A stretch of 64,000 nucleotides of DNA from NCBI GenBank assembly GCA_902526005.1, contig CABZIW010000001.1:220988-284987 (forward strand), in the 5' to 3' direction. The stretch's first letter is position 1. Every line of letters begins with the position of its first letter. The notes below the pieces were generated by a model, which saw only the letters and a list, made by a program, of their open reading frames with translations, was not told the DNA's origin and ran no database searches. The stretch comes from an uncultured Pelagibacteraceae bacterium (lineage in GTDB: Bacteria > Pseudomonadota > Alphaproteobacteria > Pelagibacterales > AG-422-B15). Position numbers and translations under genes: made by a program. Of the stretch, positions 9,619 through 18,500 are shown piece after piece.

Positions 9619-10278
9619 ATGGAAAAAAGAATAATCCCAATCATATTTGGAAATGATAAATTAAGGCTCATTTTTTCTGAAATAATTGATACCAACAATA
9701 TTTTTGGCAATTTAGAATTTCAACTTATCAACAAAAATGATTTAGAAAAAAATTTTGGAAGTATTTTAATTACAGATAATGAATTCGCATTAAAAGAACT
9801 ATCCCATGCAATTAAATTTGACACGGTTTTTATAATTAATTGCAATAGTGATACGTTAGAAATGGATAAACTAAATAGTGAGATCGTTCTGTTAAGCATA
9901 CCACTGCAAATCAGAGAACTATATCATAGAGTTTCTAATAGCTTGGATCAAATCAATTCACAAACTGCACGAAAATTAATTTTTAATAAGTACACTTATG
10001 ACCCAAATATGAGAACTCTCTCTAAAGACAATCTTTATTTAAGATTCACAGAAAAAGAATCTCAAATTTTTAATAGTCTCTTAGACAATAGTAATACTCA
10101 TATTTCCAAAAAAAATCTGTTAAAAAAAGTATGGAGTTATAATGAAGATATAGATACGCATACTCTCGAAACTCACATATATTCCTTGAGAAAAAAAATT
10201 GAAAAAAACCTTTTACTTAAAGATCTGATTATCTTTGAAGATAATAAAGGTTACTTTTTAAATAAAAAGATATTGTAA
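9619..10278 (+). CDS. Response-regulator-like protein with OmpR-type winged helix
   Basis: The C-terminal part (about residues 120-217) is a clear OmpR/PhoB DNA-binding domain (LRFTEKESQIFNSLLD, then THTLETHIYSLRKKIE). The N-terminal part has receiver-like length and secondary structure but is degenerate. The acidic pair near the start is not preserved (FGND), a possible phosphoacceptor is Asp53 (ILITDNEF), and the conserved lysine before the last helix is replaced (LSIPLQIREL in place of KPF). No histidine kinase gene is nearby. It probably acts as an atypical, perhaps phosphorylation-independent, regulator; its targets are unknown. Confidence 0.8.
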   Translation: MEKRIIPIIFGNDKLRLIFSEIIDTNNIFGNLEFQLINKNDLEKNFGSILITDNEFALKELSHAIKFDTVFIINCNSDTLEMDKLNSEIVLLSIPLQIRELYHRVSNSLDQINSQTARKLIFNKYTYDPNMRTLSKDNLYLRFTEKESQIFNSLLDNSNTHISKKNLLKKVWSYNEDIDTHTLETHIYSLRKKIEKNLLLKDLIIFEDNKGYFLNKKIL

Positions 10279-10279
10279 A

Positions 10280-11638
10280 TTAAACATTGAGTAATAAGTG
10301 CTCTCGCTCCCATGCACTGATAACATTTTGATAAGCGTCGTGTTCTGTTTGCTTAATTTCTGTAAAAAGAGTTACAAATTCTTTACCCAAAGTTTCAGAT
10401 AACTCATTACTTACTTTTAATCTTTTTAACGCATCAGGCAGATATTTGGGAATATTATGCCGTCTTTCAAACGCGTCTCCTGCAGTAGGTTTTTCTGGTT
10501 CTAATTTTTCCTTTAATCCTAAATATCCACACGCGAGCGATGCAGCAAGAGCAAGATATGGATTTGTATCAGCACCAGGTATTCTGTTTTCAATTCTTCT
10601 TGAGTCTGGTGATGATGTTGGAACCCTAAAGGCAACGGTTCTATTTTCGATGCCCCAGTGGGTATTAATTGGAGCTGAGGCATCAATGACAAATCGCCTG
10701 TATGAATTCACATATGGTGCAAATAAGAGCATTGCATCAGGTAAATATGTCTGCAGACCTCCTATATAATTTAAAAATTCTTTTGAATTATTTCCTTCTT
10801 GATCACTAAACAGATTTTTATTTGTTTTAGTTGATACCAGATTTTGGTGTATGTGCATTGAACTTCCAGGCTGACCTTGATAGGGCTTAGCCATAAACGT
10901 TGCATGTATGCCATGTTTTAATGCGACTTGCCTTACTGCTCTTTTAAACATGAACGCTTGGTCTGCAAGCGCAAGAGGATCACCATGATTTAGATTTATT
11001 TCTATTTGAGATGGACCAGACTCATGCACAAGTGTGTCTACTCCAATCTCCATTAGTTCACAATAATCGTAAATATCATCTGTTAATGCGTCAAACTCAT
11101 TAACGGCATCTATTCCGAAGACACGGCTGCCAGTTTCTCTTCGACCAGATTTTCCAACTGGTGTTTTTAGAGGTAAATCAGGATCAAGATTTTGCTCACA
11201 TAGATAAAATTCTAATTCAGGTGCAACAATTGCTTTTAAATTTTCTTCTTTTAATAATTCAATAATATTTATTAAAACCTGGCGCGGTGCTATTTCTGAT
11301 GCTTCACCGGTGCCATATTTAAGATCGCAAATAATTTGCGCTGTTGGTTCTTTGTTCCAAGGTATTTTTCTCAAAGTTGAAAGGTCAGGAGACATAAATA
11401 AATCTTCCTCGACATAATCAATCACTTCGCTCTCATAGACCCATTTACCAGAAACTGTTTGACCAAAAACCGAATCAGCGAGCTTGAGACTCTGGTCTTC
11501 TATGGATTTTAAAAATCTTTGAACAGGAAGAATTTTCCCCTTTGATGATCCTGCCATATCAGGAAAAATACATTCTACTTCAGATATTCTATTTGACTCA
11601 AGCCATTGCTTGAGCTCACTGTTTGAACTAACCGTCAT
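10280..11638 (-). CDS. Glutamine synthetase family ligase (gamma-glutamylpolyamine synthetase-like)
   Basis: This 452-residue member of the glutamine synthetase superfamily has the N-terminal VECIFPDMAGSSKGK segment, ATP/metal-site elements EIEINLNHGDP and GQPGSSMHIHQNL, and the C-terminal NRTVAFRVP...RRIENRIPGADTNPYLALAA region. This pattern fits the PuuA/GlnT-like group, which ligates glutamate to polyamines or amines, more than canonical GlnA. The adenylylation-site region typical of GlnA is not evident. No other putrescine-pathway gene is adjacent, so the substrate is open. Confidence 0.85.
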   Translation of the reverse strand: MTVSSNSELKQWLESNRISEVECIFPDMAGSSKGKILPVQRFLKSIEDQSLKLADSVFGQTVSGKWVYESEVIDYVEEDLFMSPDLSTLRKIPWNKEPTAQIICDLKYGTGEASEIAPRQVLINIIELLKEENLKAIVAPELEFYLCEQNLDPDLPLKTPVGKSGRRETGSRVFGIDAVNEFDALTDDIYDYCELMEIGVDTLVHESGPSQIEINLNHGDPLALADQAFMFKRAVRQVALKHGIHATFMAKPYQGQPGSSMHIHQNLVSTKTNKNLFSDQEGNNSKEFLNYIGGLQTYLPDAMLLFAPYVNSYRRFVIDASAPINTHWGIENRTVAFRVPTSSPDSRRIENRIPGADTNPYLALAASLACGYLGLKEKLEPEKPTAGDAFERRHNIPKYLPDALKRLKVSNELSETLGKEFVTLFTEIKQTEHDAYQNVISAWEREHLLLNV

Positions 11639-11673
11639 TGCTGTTGAAATATTTTATAAAACCTGCCTGTGGC

Positions 11674-12243
11674 TTAATTATATTTAACCACGAATAAATT
11701 CTGGCTTATAAATATATTTTTTTTTATTTTTGTAAACTTAAAAACAGTTTTATTACTAAATTCATCATAAATTTCCCATTTTTTGAGATCTAAAGACTGT
11801 CGATCAAATACAAATTTGATTTGATTATCAGAATTGTCATCTTTAACTTTAAGCAATAGATGATAAAAATTATTTTCATCTGTCAGAGATATGATATCGA
11901 ATTCGTTCTCTATTAGGATATTTTCCGATAAAAGTTTTTTCAAAATACTATTGCCGATAGGAAAACTATCAATTTGATAACCCTCCTTATCCACCACAAC
12001 CATCAAACTTTTATTCGTGATGATGTCTTCTTCTCTACCATCATACACGAACTTTGATTTAAAAGGTTTTAAAAAAAAAAATTGTCCGTTAAAAATATTT
12101 CCTTCTTGATCAATTTGTTCAAATTGACCCGACATTGATTGTGTTTCATTCCAATTAGCTTCTATGCCTGTAATAATTTGATTAGATGAAGAATTATTGA
12201 CAACAAAAAAAAATAGGAAGATGGTTAAAATAAATGACTTCAT
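11674..12243 (-). CDS. lolA: Outer-membrane lipoprotein carrier LolA
   Basis: LolA is the periplasmic chaperone that ferries lipoproteins from the LolCDE complex to the outer membrane. The 189-residue product has a signal peptide (residues about 1-20) and the LolA-like core MSGQFEQIDQEGNIFNGQFF followed by KPFKSKFVYDGR. The sequence is divergent and very AT-rich, but it starts on the ftsK stop (TGATG, 1-bp overlap), and ftsK-lolA is a conserved alphaproteobacterial pair. Confidence 0.88.
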   Translation of the reverse strand: MKSFILTIFLFFFVVNNSSSNQIITGIEANWNETQSMSGQFEQIDQEGNIFNGQFFFLKPFKSKFVYDGREEDIITNKSLMVVVDKEGYQIDSFPIGNSILKKLLSENILIENEFDIISLTDENNFYHLLLKVKDDNSDNQIKFVFDRQSLDLKKWEIYDEFSNKTVFKFTKIKKNIFISQNLFVVKYN

Positions 12244-14519
12244 CAGGAATTAAATTTATCAAAATTAATTTCCCTCTTACCTACATGATTTGCGGCACTA
12301 ATATATCCACTTTCTTCAAGTTGATCCATTATTCTTGCTGCACGATTATATCCAATTTGTAGTTTTCTTTGTAAAAGGCTTGTAGATGCTTTACCTTCTT
12401 TTTTTATAATATCCAAAGAGTCCTGAAGTAGATTATCGTGATCACCTTCAGAGACTATTCCAAGATCATTTTCAATCTCTTCTTCTTTTAATATTTCTTC
12501 GTCATATTCAGGATTGCCTTGTTTTTGAAGTGCACGAACAATATTCTCTATTTCGTGATCTGATATAAAAGGACCGTGTATTCTTGATGTAATTCCGCCA
12601 GCAGTCATCATTAACATATCGCCTTTGCCTAACAGTCTTTCAGCTCCCTCATCACCGAGAATGGTGCGACTATCAAACTTTGAACTTACTTGAAAACTAA
12701 TTCTGCTTGGGAAATTAGCCTTAATAGTTCCTGTAATCACATCAACACTTGGTCTTTGAGTGGCCATAATTAAATGAATACCCGCGGCTCTTGCCATTTG
12801 TGACAGTCTTTGAATTGCGTGTTCAATTTCCTTTCCTGCAACCATCATCAAGTCGGCCATTTCATCAACAACAACAACAATGAAAGGCATTTTTTTATTT
12901 TCGATTTCAATTTGTGTAGTTGTTGGTTGTCCAGTTTCCGGGTTTATTCCAGATGGGACTGATCTCACTATCTTTTCCGACTTTTTGATAGCTTCAGCTA
13001 TTCTCTGATTATAGTTTTCAATATTTCTAACACCTAATAAGGACATTTTTTTGTATCGAGACTCCATTTCTCTAACGACCCATTTAAGTGCAACAATTGC
13101 TTTTTTTGGATCAGTCACAACTGGAGTGATTAGATGAGGAACACCTTCATATACTGATAATTCAAGCATCTTTGGATCAATTAATATGAATTTGCAGTCC
13201 TCAGGAGAATGTTTGTAAAGGATTGAAGTAATCATTACATTTATTCCTACAGATTTTCCAGAACCTGTTGTCCCAGCAATAAGAAGGTGAGGCATATTTT
13301 CTAAATTAGCAAACTTAGCATTGCCACTTATATCTTTACCGAGAGCTAAAATTAAATTTTTTTCATTATTTACAAATTGTTCATTTTTAAAAAGCTCACT
13401 CAGATAAACAGGATTCTTAATGGTATTTGGTATTTCGATCCCAATGACATTTTTGCCTGGAATGATTGCAACACGAGCTGACATCGCACTCATATTTCTT
13501 GCTATATCATCCGATAATGAAATTATTTTTGAGGCCTTAATTCCTGGTGCAGGTTGCAGTTCATACATGGTGACTATTGGGCCAGGTGAAACTGCAATAA
13601 TTTCTCCGTCAATCTTAAAATCAGTCAAAACATTTTTTAGCTTTTCAGCATTTATTTTAAGCTCATCATGATTAACGGCATTATCTTTATTTATTTCGGG
13701 TTTAGATAAAAAATTTATATCTGGCGCTTTATATGACTCTACATCAAAGACTATTTCGTCTTGTTGACTCACTATTTCTTTATTGGTTACTTCATTACCA
13801 TAAGTTGAAACTGGTTCATTTTTTAGCGACTCAAAATCAATTTTAGGTTCAAGGCTTTTACTGCTGAGAGTGCTCTCGGATGAAATTTTTTGAACCGGCT
13901 TATTAAAAAGATTTGCATAAACTAGGCTCACTGTTTTTTTAAAATAAGAAACAAAGACTTTTATAACTTGTAATACAGCTTTTAAAATCTTACTCCATTC
14001 ATCTAAATTTAAGCCCATTGTAAAGTAAAATGACGCAAGAAAAAAAATAAATATGACTGTGACGAATAAATAATTTAGATATACGTTAGTCAGCAAGTTA
14101 AGTTCATTGATAAAAACGAATGATTGGGTCGCAATAAATCCATTTGATATCGGTATGTTTACTGCTTCAAAAAAAAGAGCAAGTAAATAGACTGTGATTG
14201 GTAACAATAAAAAATTAAGTGCAAACAATTCTAAGTTTTTAGAAAAAAAAAGTTTGTACGCCCAGCTGGTTAGAACAATGCAAATGAGAAAGCTGCCATA
14301 TCCAAAAAATTGAATTAGTATTTCAGATATATTTGCTCCAACATATCCTCCAACATTTTTTATTTCGTAGTTGTTTAAATTTAGAATACTTGGGTCAAAA
14401 CTTGAATAACTTACTATTGATATGAGTATAAATGCACTTAATAAAATTGACGCAACACCACTTATCTCAAGTAATCGATTGAACAAAAAAAGTTTAATAG
14501 AGTCAGGTAAAAGCTTCAT
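12243..14519 (-). CDS. ftsK: DNA translocase FtsK
   Basis: FtsK is a septum-located DNA pump that clears chromosome dimers and coordinates segregation with division. Residues about 15-170 hold four membrane segments. A charged linker follows, shorter than in E. coli. The RecA-like motor has Walker A GTTGSGKSVG and Walker B VVVVDEMADLMM, with the SQMARAAGIHLIMATQRPSVDVITG segment. The C-terminus is a gamma winged helix (LLQRKLQIGYNRAARIMDQLE) that reads KOPS polarity sites. The length (758 residues) is normal for alphaproteobacteria. It is translationally linked to lolA. Confidence 0.97.
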   Translation of the reverse strand: MKLLPDSIKLFLFNRLLEISGVASILLSAFILISIVSYSSFDPSILNLNNYEIKNVGGYVGANISEILIQFFGYGSFLICIVLTSWAYKLFFSKNLELFALNFLLLPITVYLLALFFEAVNIPISNGFIATQSFVFINELNLLTNVYLNYLFVTVIFIFFLASFYFTMGLNLDEWSKILKAVLQVIKVFVSYFKKTVSLVYANLFNKPVQKISSESTLSSKSLEPKIDFESLKNEPVSTYGNEVTNKEIVSQQDEIVFDVESYKAPDINFLSKPEINKDNAVNHDELKINAEKLKNVLTDFKIDGEIIAVSPGPIVTMYELQPAPGIKASKIISLSDDIARNMSAMSARVAIIPGKNVIGIEIPNTIKNPVYLSELFKNEQFVNNEKNLILALGKDISGNAKFANLENMPHLLIAGTTGSGKSVGINVMITSILYKHSPEDCKFILIDPKMLELSVYEGVPHLITPVVTDPKKAIVALKWVVREMESRYKKMSLLGVRNIENYNQRIAEAIKKSEKIVRSVPSGINPETGQPTTTQIEIENKKMPFIVVVVDEMADLMMVAGKEIEHAIQRLSQMARAAGIHLIMATQRPSVDVITGTIKANFPSRISFQVSSKFDSRTILGDEGAERLLGKGDMLMMTAGGITSRIHGPFISDHEIENIVRALQKQGNPEYDEEILKEEEIENDLGIVSEGDHDNLLQDSLDIIKKEGKASTSLLQRKLQIGYNRAARIMDQLEESGYISAANHVGKREINFDKFNS

Positions 14520-14625
14520 TATTTAACAAATAAAATAAAAATGTTTAGATTCTATTAGTATTTGATTCATCTTGTTATTATATAGTTTCTTAAACAATTA
14601 ACTGACTAAATTATTTAAATAATAA

Positions 14626-15798
14626 ATGAAACATGAATTTGCTATATTTGGGTTCGGTATTTCAGCTAAAATAACATCATGCCTTTTAGCCAGAAATGGA
14701 TTTTCAGTCTGTCTAATTTCAGATAAAGATCAAAAGCAAGAAATATCTAATACTAACCTTGTCACATTTTTATCTAGAGGTTCGCTTAATTATCTCTCTT
14801 CCATGCTCCCAAACATAATGCTATTTGAAGAACACCCTGAAATTGACTCTATACACTGTGAATTAAACAGCCTGAGAGGAAATAAGCCTCAGTCCATAAA
14901 GTTTAATGATGGAGAAAAGCAAAATCTTGGAAAAATTGTAAAAAACACAGACTTAGAAAAATACTTGGATCAAGAGATAGGCCAGTTAAGCAATATAAAT
15001 ATTATTCATGGAAGCTATCCTTCTATGGTCGAAAATAAAAAAGATGGAATTAAACTTAAACTTAATAACGGAGAAGAAATAGACACTGATTTATTTATAT
15101 TATCATCAACAAAAAATAATATTACTGATCATATAAATGTTGATTTTATTAAAAAAGACTTAGAAAAGGATGCCTTATCCATAAGTGTTGAAGGTGATAT
15201 TAAAAATGCAAATTGTGCATTTCAAAAATTTACCTCCGATGGACCTTTAGCTCTGTTACCTTATTCAAAGAATGAAGCTTCTATTGTTTGGTCATTAAAA
15301 AGAGATTCAAAATTATTACACAAAAATGATGAAGAGCTTTTGCAAATTATCACTAAGCACCTGAGTGAACAGGTTTCTTCAATTAAAATGATAAGCAATG
15401 AAAAACATCAGCTCCAATTTGTCTATGCCAAAAATCTTGTATACAAAAATACAGTATTGCTAGGCAATATTGCTCATAATATACATCCTATTGCTGGCCA
15501 AGGACTTAATTTAAGCGTTAAAGATATAGCTGTGTTTGTAAACCAGATTAAAAAATATAAATCGTTAGGCTATAAGCTTAATGATCAAATGGCTTTGGAC
15601 GAGTTTGAAACGAAAAGAAAAATGGATAACACAGCCTATTCATTTGGTACATTTTTACTTGATGACATACTTTCCAGTAATAACGACTTTGTAAATTATA
15701 CTGCCCGAACAGGCCTGGGTTTAGTTGAAAAGATAAAAAATTTCAAACAGTTTTTTATTAGAAGTGCTACAGGTGAAGATTTTTATAAAGCTCTTTAA
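14626..15798 (+). CDS. FAD-dependent ubiquinone-biosynthesis-type hydroxylase (UbiH/F family)
   Basis: This 390-residue flavin monooxygenase is related to the UbiH/UbiF/Coq6 enzymes that hydroxylate the ubiquinone ring. The N-terminal dinucleotide-binding motif is altered (FGFGISAKITSCLLARNG in place of GxGxxG). The second FAD motif is well preserved: LLGNIAHNIHPIAGQGLNLSVKD near residue 285. Which ring position it oxidises cannot be read. It is preceded by a 106-bp AT-rich gap, probably its promoter, and converges with the Lon-domain gene with a 4-bp overlap. Confidence 0.85.
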   Translation: MKHEFAIFGFGISAKITSCLLARNGFSVCLISDKDQKQEISNTNLVTFLSRGSLNYLSSMLPNIMLFEEHPEIDSIHCELNSLRGNKPQSIKFNDGEKQNLGKIVKNTDLEKYLDQEIGQLSNINIIHGSYPSMVENKKDGIKLKLNNGEEIDTDLFILSSTKNNITDHINVDFIKKDLEKDALSISVEGDIKNANCAFQKFTSDGPLALLPYSKNEASIVWSLKRDSKLLHKNDEELLQIITKHLSEQVSSIKMISNEKHQLQFVYAKNLVYKNTVLLGNIAHNIHPIAGQGLNLSVKDIAVFVNQIKKYKSLGYKLNDQMALDEFETKRKMDNTAYSFGTFLLDDILSSNNDFVNYTARTGLGLVEKIKNFKQFFIRSATGEDFYKAL

Positions 15799-16451
15799 TG
15801 TAGCTGATCGCTTTTTTCTCCAGAAAGATCGAAGATATAAGATTGATAGAGCGCCTCAAGTGCGTGACCTCTTGTAATCAATGTTTTTGCTTCAAGAAGA
15901 AGTTGTTTTTCTTCGGGAGTGAAAGGAACCAATATTCCTGAATAATTTATCAATTGCTCAGTTGGAGTTTGTTTAATTATCTCCCAGTCAGCTAATATTT
16001 TTCTGTGTTCTAGATATCGTTTAACCAAAGCCAGAAGTTTTGACCGGTCAATGCTGTCACTATTTTGACTCTCGGTATCAGTCTTAAAATTATCGTAGTT
16101 AGCGAGAACCTGCCTGTAAGGGGTTGTTACATCCAATTCCTCATCAACTTCGAATCTTACAACGCCAGATAATGTAATTAAGTATCTACTGTCCTCTGCC
16201 TCGTTAAATGAGGAGATACGACCGACACATCCAACTTTTTTTAAAGATTTGTTTCCGGCCTCTTGATTTTGTGATGCAGGCTGTATCATGCCTAAGAGTC
16301 TTCCTGGGCTAGCAAGAGCATCATCTATCATTTGAACATAGCGTGGCTCAAAAATGTTTAAGGGTAATTGTGTTCCAGGAAAAAGAACTGCTCCAGTTAA
16401 CGGAAATATGGGGATTTTTCTGGATAGATCCTGAATATTGATGTTTTTCAT
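15795..16451 (-). CDS. LON peptidase N-terminal substrate-binding domain protein
   Basis: This standalone Lon N-domain protein (218 residues) lacks the ATPase and protease parts. It begins with IPIFPLTGAVLFPGTQLPLNIFEPRYVQM, the typical PUA-like Lon_N start, and has GCVGRISSF...EDSRYLITLSGVVRF. The role is unclear; such proteins are thought to bind substrates or assist folding and degradation. The start was set at the ATG at 16451 because the 29 codons upstream are not family-like and run towards the tRNA gene. Confidence 0.88.
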   Translation of the reverse strand: MKNINIQDLSRKIPIFPLTGAVLFPGTQLPLNIFEPRYVQMIDDALASPGRLLGMIQPASQNQEAGNKSLKKVGCVGRISSFNEAEDSRYLITLSGVVRFEVDEELDVTTPYRQVLANYDNFKTDTESQNSDSIDRSKLLALVKRYLEHRKILADWEIIKQTPTEQLINYSGILVPFTPEEKQLLLEAKTLITRGHALEALYQSYIFDLSGEKSDQLH

Positions 16452-16542
16452 GTTATTAAAAATAATACAATAGTTGTTATAAAAATGAAATAATCCGCTT
16501 ATCTTGAAAAACAAGGCTTTTTCTATTAGAAGAAACAATATT

Positions 16543-16617
16543 GCGAGTGTAGCTCAGTGGTAGAGCGAAACGTTGCCAACGTTTAGGTCGAGGGTTCGAC
16601 TCCCTTCACTCGCTCCA
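16543..16617 (+). tRNA. tRNA-Gly(GCC)
   Basis: A full cloverleaf is visible: acceptor GCGAGTG pairs with CACTCGC, D-stem GCTC/GAGC, anticodon stem AAACG/CGTTT with loop TTGCCAA (anticodon GCC at 16575-16577), and a T-arm with TTCGACT. Discriminator T and CCA (16615-16617) are genome-encoded. It is the only tRNA found. Confidence 0.97.
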
Positions 16618-16661
16618 AAATAAAAGAACACAATAAAAGATAGTTTGTATAAACTCATCTT

Positions 16662-18011
16662 ATGAGAGCTTCAAAACTAGGTAGATATTCATGGACAATG
16701 TTTGATTGGGCAAATCAGCCTTTTTACACATTGATTATGACGTTTGTATTTTCTGTTTACTTTACAGATGTCTTTATTGCTGGTGCAGACGGAGCTCAAA
16801 AACTAACCCTCACACAAACAATCTCAGGCTTAGCTATTGCTCTTTTAAGCCCAGTTCTTGGATCTATTACGGACATAAAAGGAAACCGAAAACTATTAAT
16901 GGGAATTACGTCTGCATTGTTTGTACTTGGTATGGCGTTGCTTTGGTATTCACCTCCAGGCGCACCTGACGGTATTTGGCTCGTGATGTTTGGATTGATA
17001 CTTGCTTCAGCAATGGTTGGGTTTTCAGAAGTCTTTAACAATTCAGTTTTAGCAACCATTGAAACTCCTGAGAACTCTGGTTGGTTAAGTGGTATGGGTT
17101 ATGGGGTTGGTTACATCGCAGGTCTTATCGCATTAATTTTATTTTTAATAATATTTGTTTGGCCTGGAGGTGAAGCCGAAAATCTGTACGGTTTGAATAC
17201 AAATGAATATGAACATATAAGAATTGTAGGACCGCTATGCGCAATATGGTATGCGGTATTTATTGTTCCTTTATTTTTATTTACTCCAGATCTAAAAAAA
17301 AATGATGTTACTGTTTTCAATTCGGTAAAGATTGGACTTACAAATTTTATCAATACTTTTAAAGATGCTAGAAAGTATAAAAACATATTTACGTTCTTAA
17401 TAACAAGAATGTTTTATCAAGACGCCCTTAACGCTTTGTTTGTAGTTGGTGGTGTTTATGCAAGTCTCGTCGTTGGGATGTCACTCACTCAAGTCTTAAT
17501 ACTTGGAATTATTTTAAATATCTTGTCAGGACCAAGTTCAATTTATGGAGGCTATTTAAATGATCTAATTGGTTCTAAAAATGTAATAAATCTATCACTT
17601 TGGGGTTTATTAGTTTCAGGACTTTTAGGGTTATCAATTGATAAGGATACAATATTTTATTTTTTTACTGTCAATGAATATTCAGCTGGTGTTGAGGAAT
17701 TTACATTTGGAATATTTAATTCTGTAAGTCAAGTTACATATATTTGTGTTGTCATTGGCATTTCAATTTTTTATGGCCCTGCTCAAACAGCATCACGAGC
17801 ATTAATGGTTAAGCTTTCACCTCAAGAAAAGATGACAGAATTTTTTGGCCTTTACGCCTTTGCCGGAAAGTCAACAGCTTGGCTTGTCCCAGGACTCATG
17901 TCACTAATACTCGCTTTCACTGATAGTCTTCAATATGCAATGATTTCTATAGTTCTATTTAATTTAATTGGTATTATAGGAATGTATTTTGTTTCAGAAA
18001 ATGATCAGTAA
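16662..18011 (+). CDS. MFS transporter, UMF1/Atg22-like family
   Basis: This is a 449-residue polytopic inner-membrane protein. The N-terminal SWTMFDWANQPFYTLIMTFVFSVYF is diagnostic of the UMF1 family, related to the yeast vacuolar amino-acid effluxer Atg22. MFS-like elements recur, including SPVLGSITDIKGNRK between helices 2 and 3 and GPAQTASRALMVKLSPQEKMTEFFGLY in the C-terminal half. The substrate is unknown. The start lies 45 bp after the tRNA, and the 3' end overlaps the next membrane-protein gene by 11 bp, which suggests co-translation. Confidence 0.9.
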   Translation: MRASKLGRYSWTMFDWANQPFYTLIMTFVFSVYFTDVFIAGADGAQKLTLTQTISGLAIALLSPVLGSITDIKGNRKLLMGITSALFVLGMALLWYSPPGAPDGIWLVMFGLILASAMVGFSEVFNNSVLATIETPENSGWLSGMGYGVGYIAGLIALILFLIIFVWPGGEAENLYGLNTNEYEHIRIVGPLCAIWYAVFIVPLFLFTPDLKKNDVTVFNSVKIGLTNFINTFKDARKYKNIFTFLITRMFYQDALNALFVVGGVYASLVVGMSLTQVLILGIILNILSGPSSIYGGYLNDLIGSKNVINLSLWGLLVSGLLGLSIDKDTIFYFFTVNEYSAGVEEFTFGIFNSVSQVTYICVVIGISIFYGPAQTASRALMVKLSPQEKMTEFFGLYAFAGKSTAWLVPGLMSLILAFTDSLQYAMISIVLFNLIGIIGMYFVSENDQ

Positions 18012-18495
18012 GTATCTTCAATTAGTTTCTTCAACTAAATCCCAAATTACAATTTTCATACTACTTAATATATGTGGACTTATATTTTTTCTTCTTCCAC
18101 ATAATATCTTTTCAAACATGCTCGATCTTGAACTTTTTTACAATAAAGAAAATGCTATTGAAAATTTCAGCACAATGGGTCCTGATGGTCGAAGTATTTA
18201 CGTCTTATCTTCACTTCTCCTAGATACTGTGTATCCAATTTTATACTTATCGTTATTTCTCGGTGCTTACTCTAAGTTATTTAGAAGTTCTAAAGCTATT
18301 CTGCTGGTTCCAATTACAGCCTTTAGTTTTGATATTTTAGAGAATCTACAAATTACAAGATTGAATTTAAATTTTCCAAACATTGACGAAACTCATGTCT
18401 ATTTATCTAGCATGACCACATCATTAAAGTGGATTGCTATTGCAATTACTGTTTCAGTTTTAATGTATGGAATTATTAAGAGGCGTAAAAAATAA
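18001..18495 (+). CDS. Unrecognised small membrane protein, coupled to the UMF1 transporter gene
   Basis: This product has 164 residues from the ATG at 18001 (168 from an alternative ATG at 17989) and about four predicted membrane segments: ITIFILLNICGLIFFLLP, a YPILYLSLFLGAYS region, AILLVPITAFSFDIL, and WIAIAITVSVLMYGII. The tail is basic (KRRKK). A hydrophilic loop after the first helix contains FSTMGPDGRSIYVLSS. No family is recognised. Overlap with the transporter gene suggests a shared mRNA and possibly a shared task, but that is inference. It converges on purH with a 5-bp gap. Confidence 0.75.
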   Translation: MISKYLQLVSSTKSQITIFILLNICGLIFFLLPHNIFSNMLDLELFYNKENAIENFSTMGPDGRSIYVLSSLLLDTVYPILYLSLFLGAYSKLFRSSKAILLVPITAFSFDILENLQITRLNLNFPNIDETHVYLSSMTTSLKWIAIAITVSVLMYGIIKRRKK

Positions 18496-18500
18496 ATTTA

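Noticed and set aside
16452..16538. 29-codon upstream extension of the Lon-domain gene
   Set aside because: Hydrophobic, AT-rich and unlike the family N-terminus; it runs to within 5 bp of the tRNA gene. The ATG at 16451 gives the normal start.
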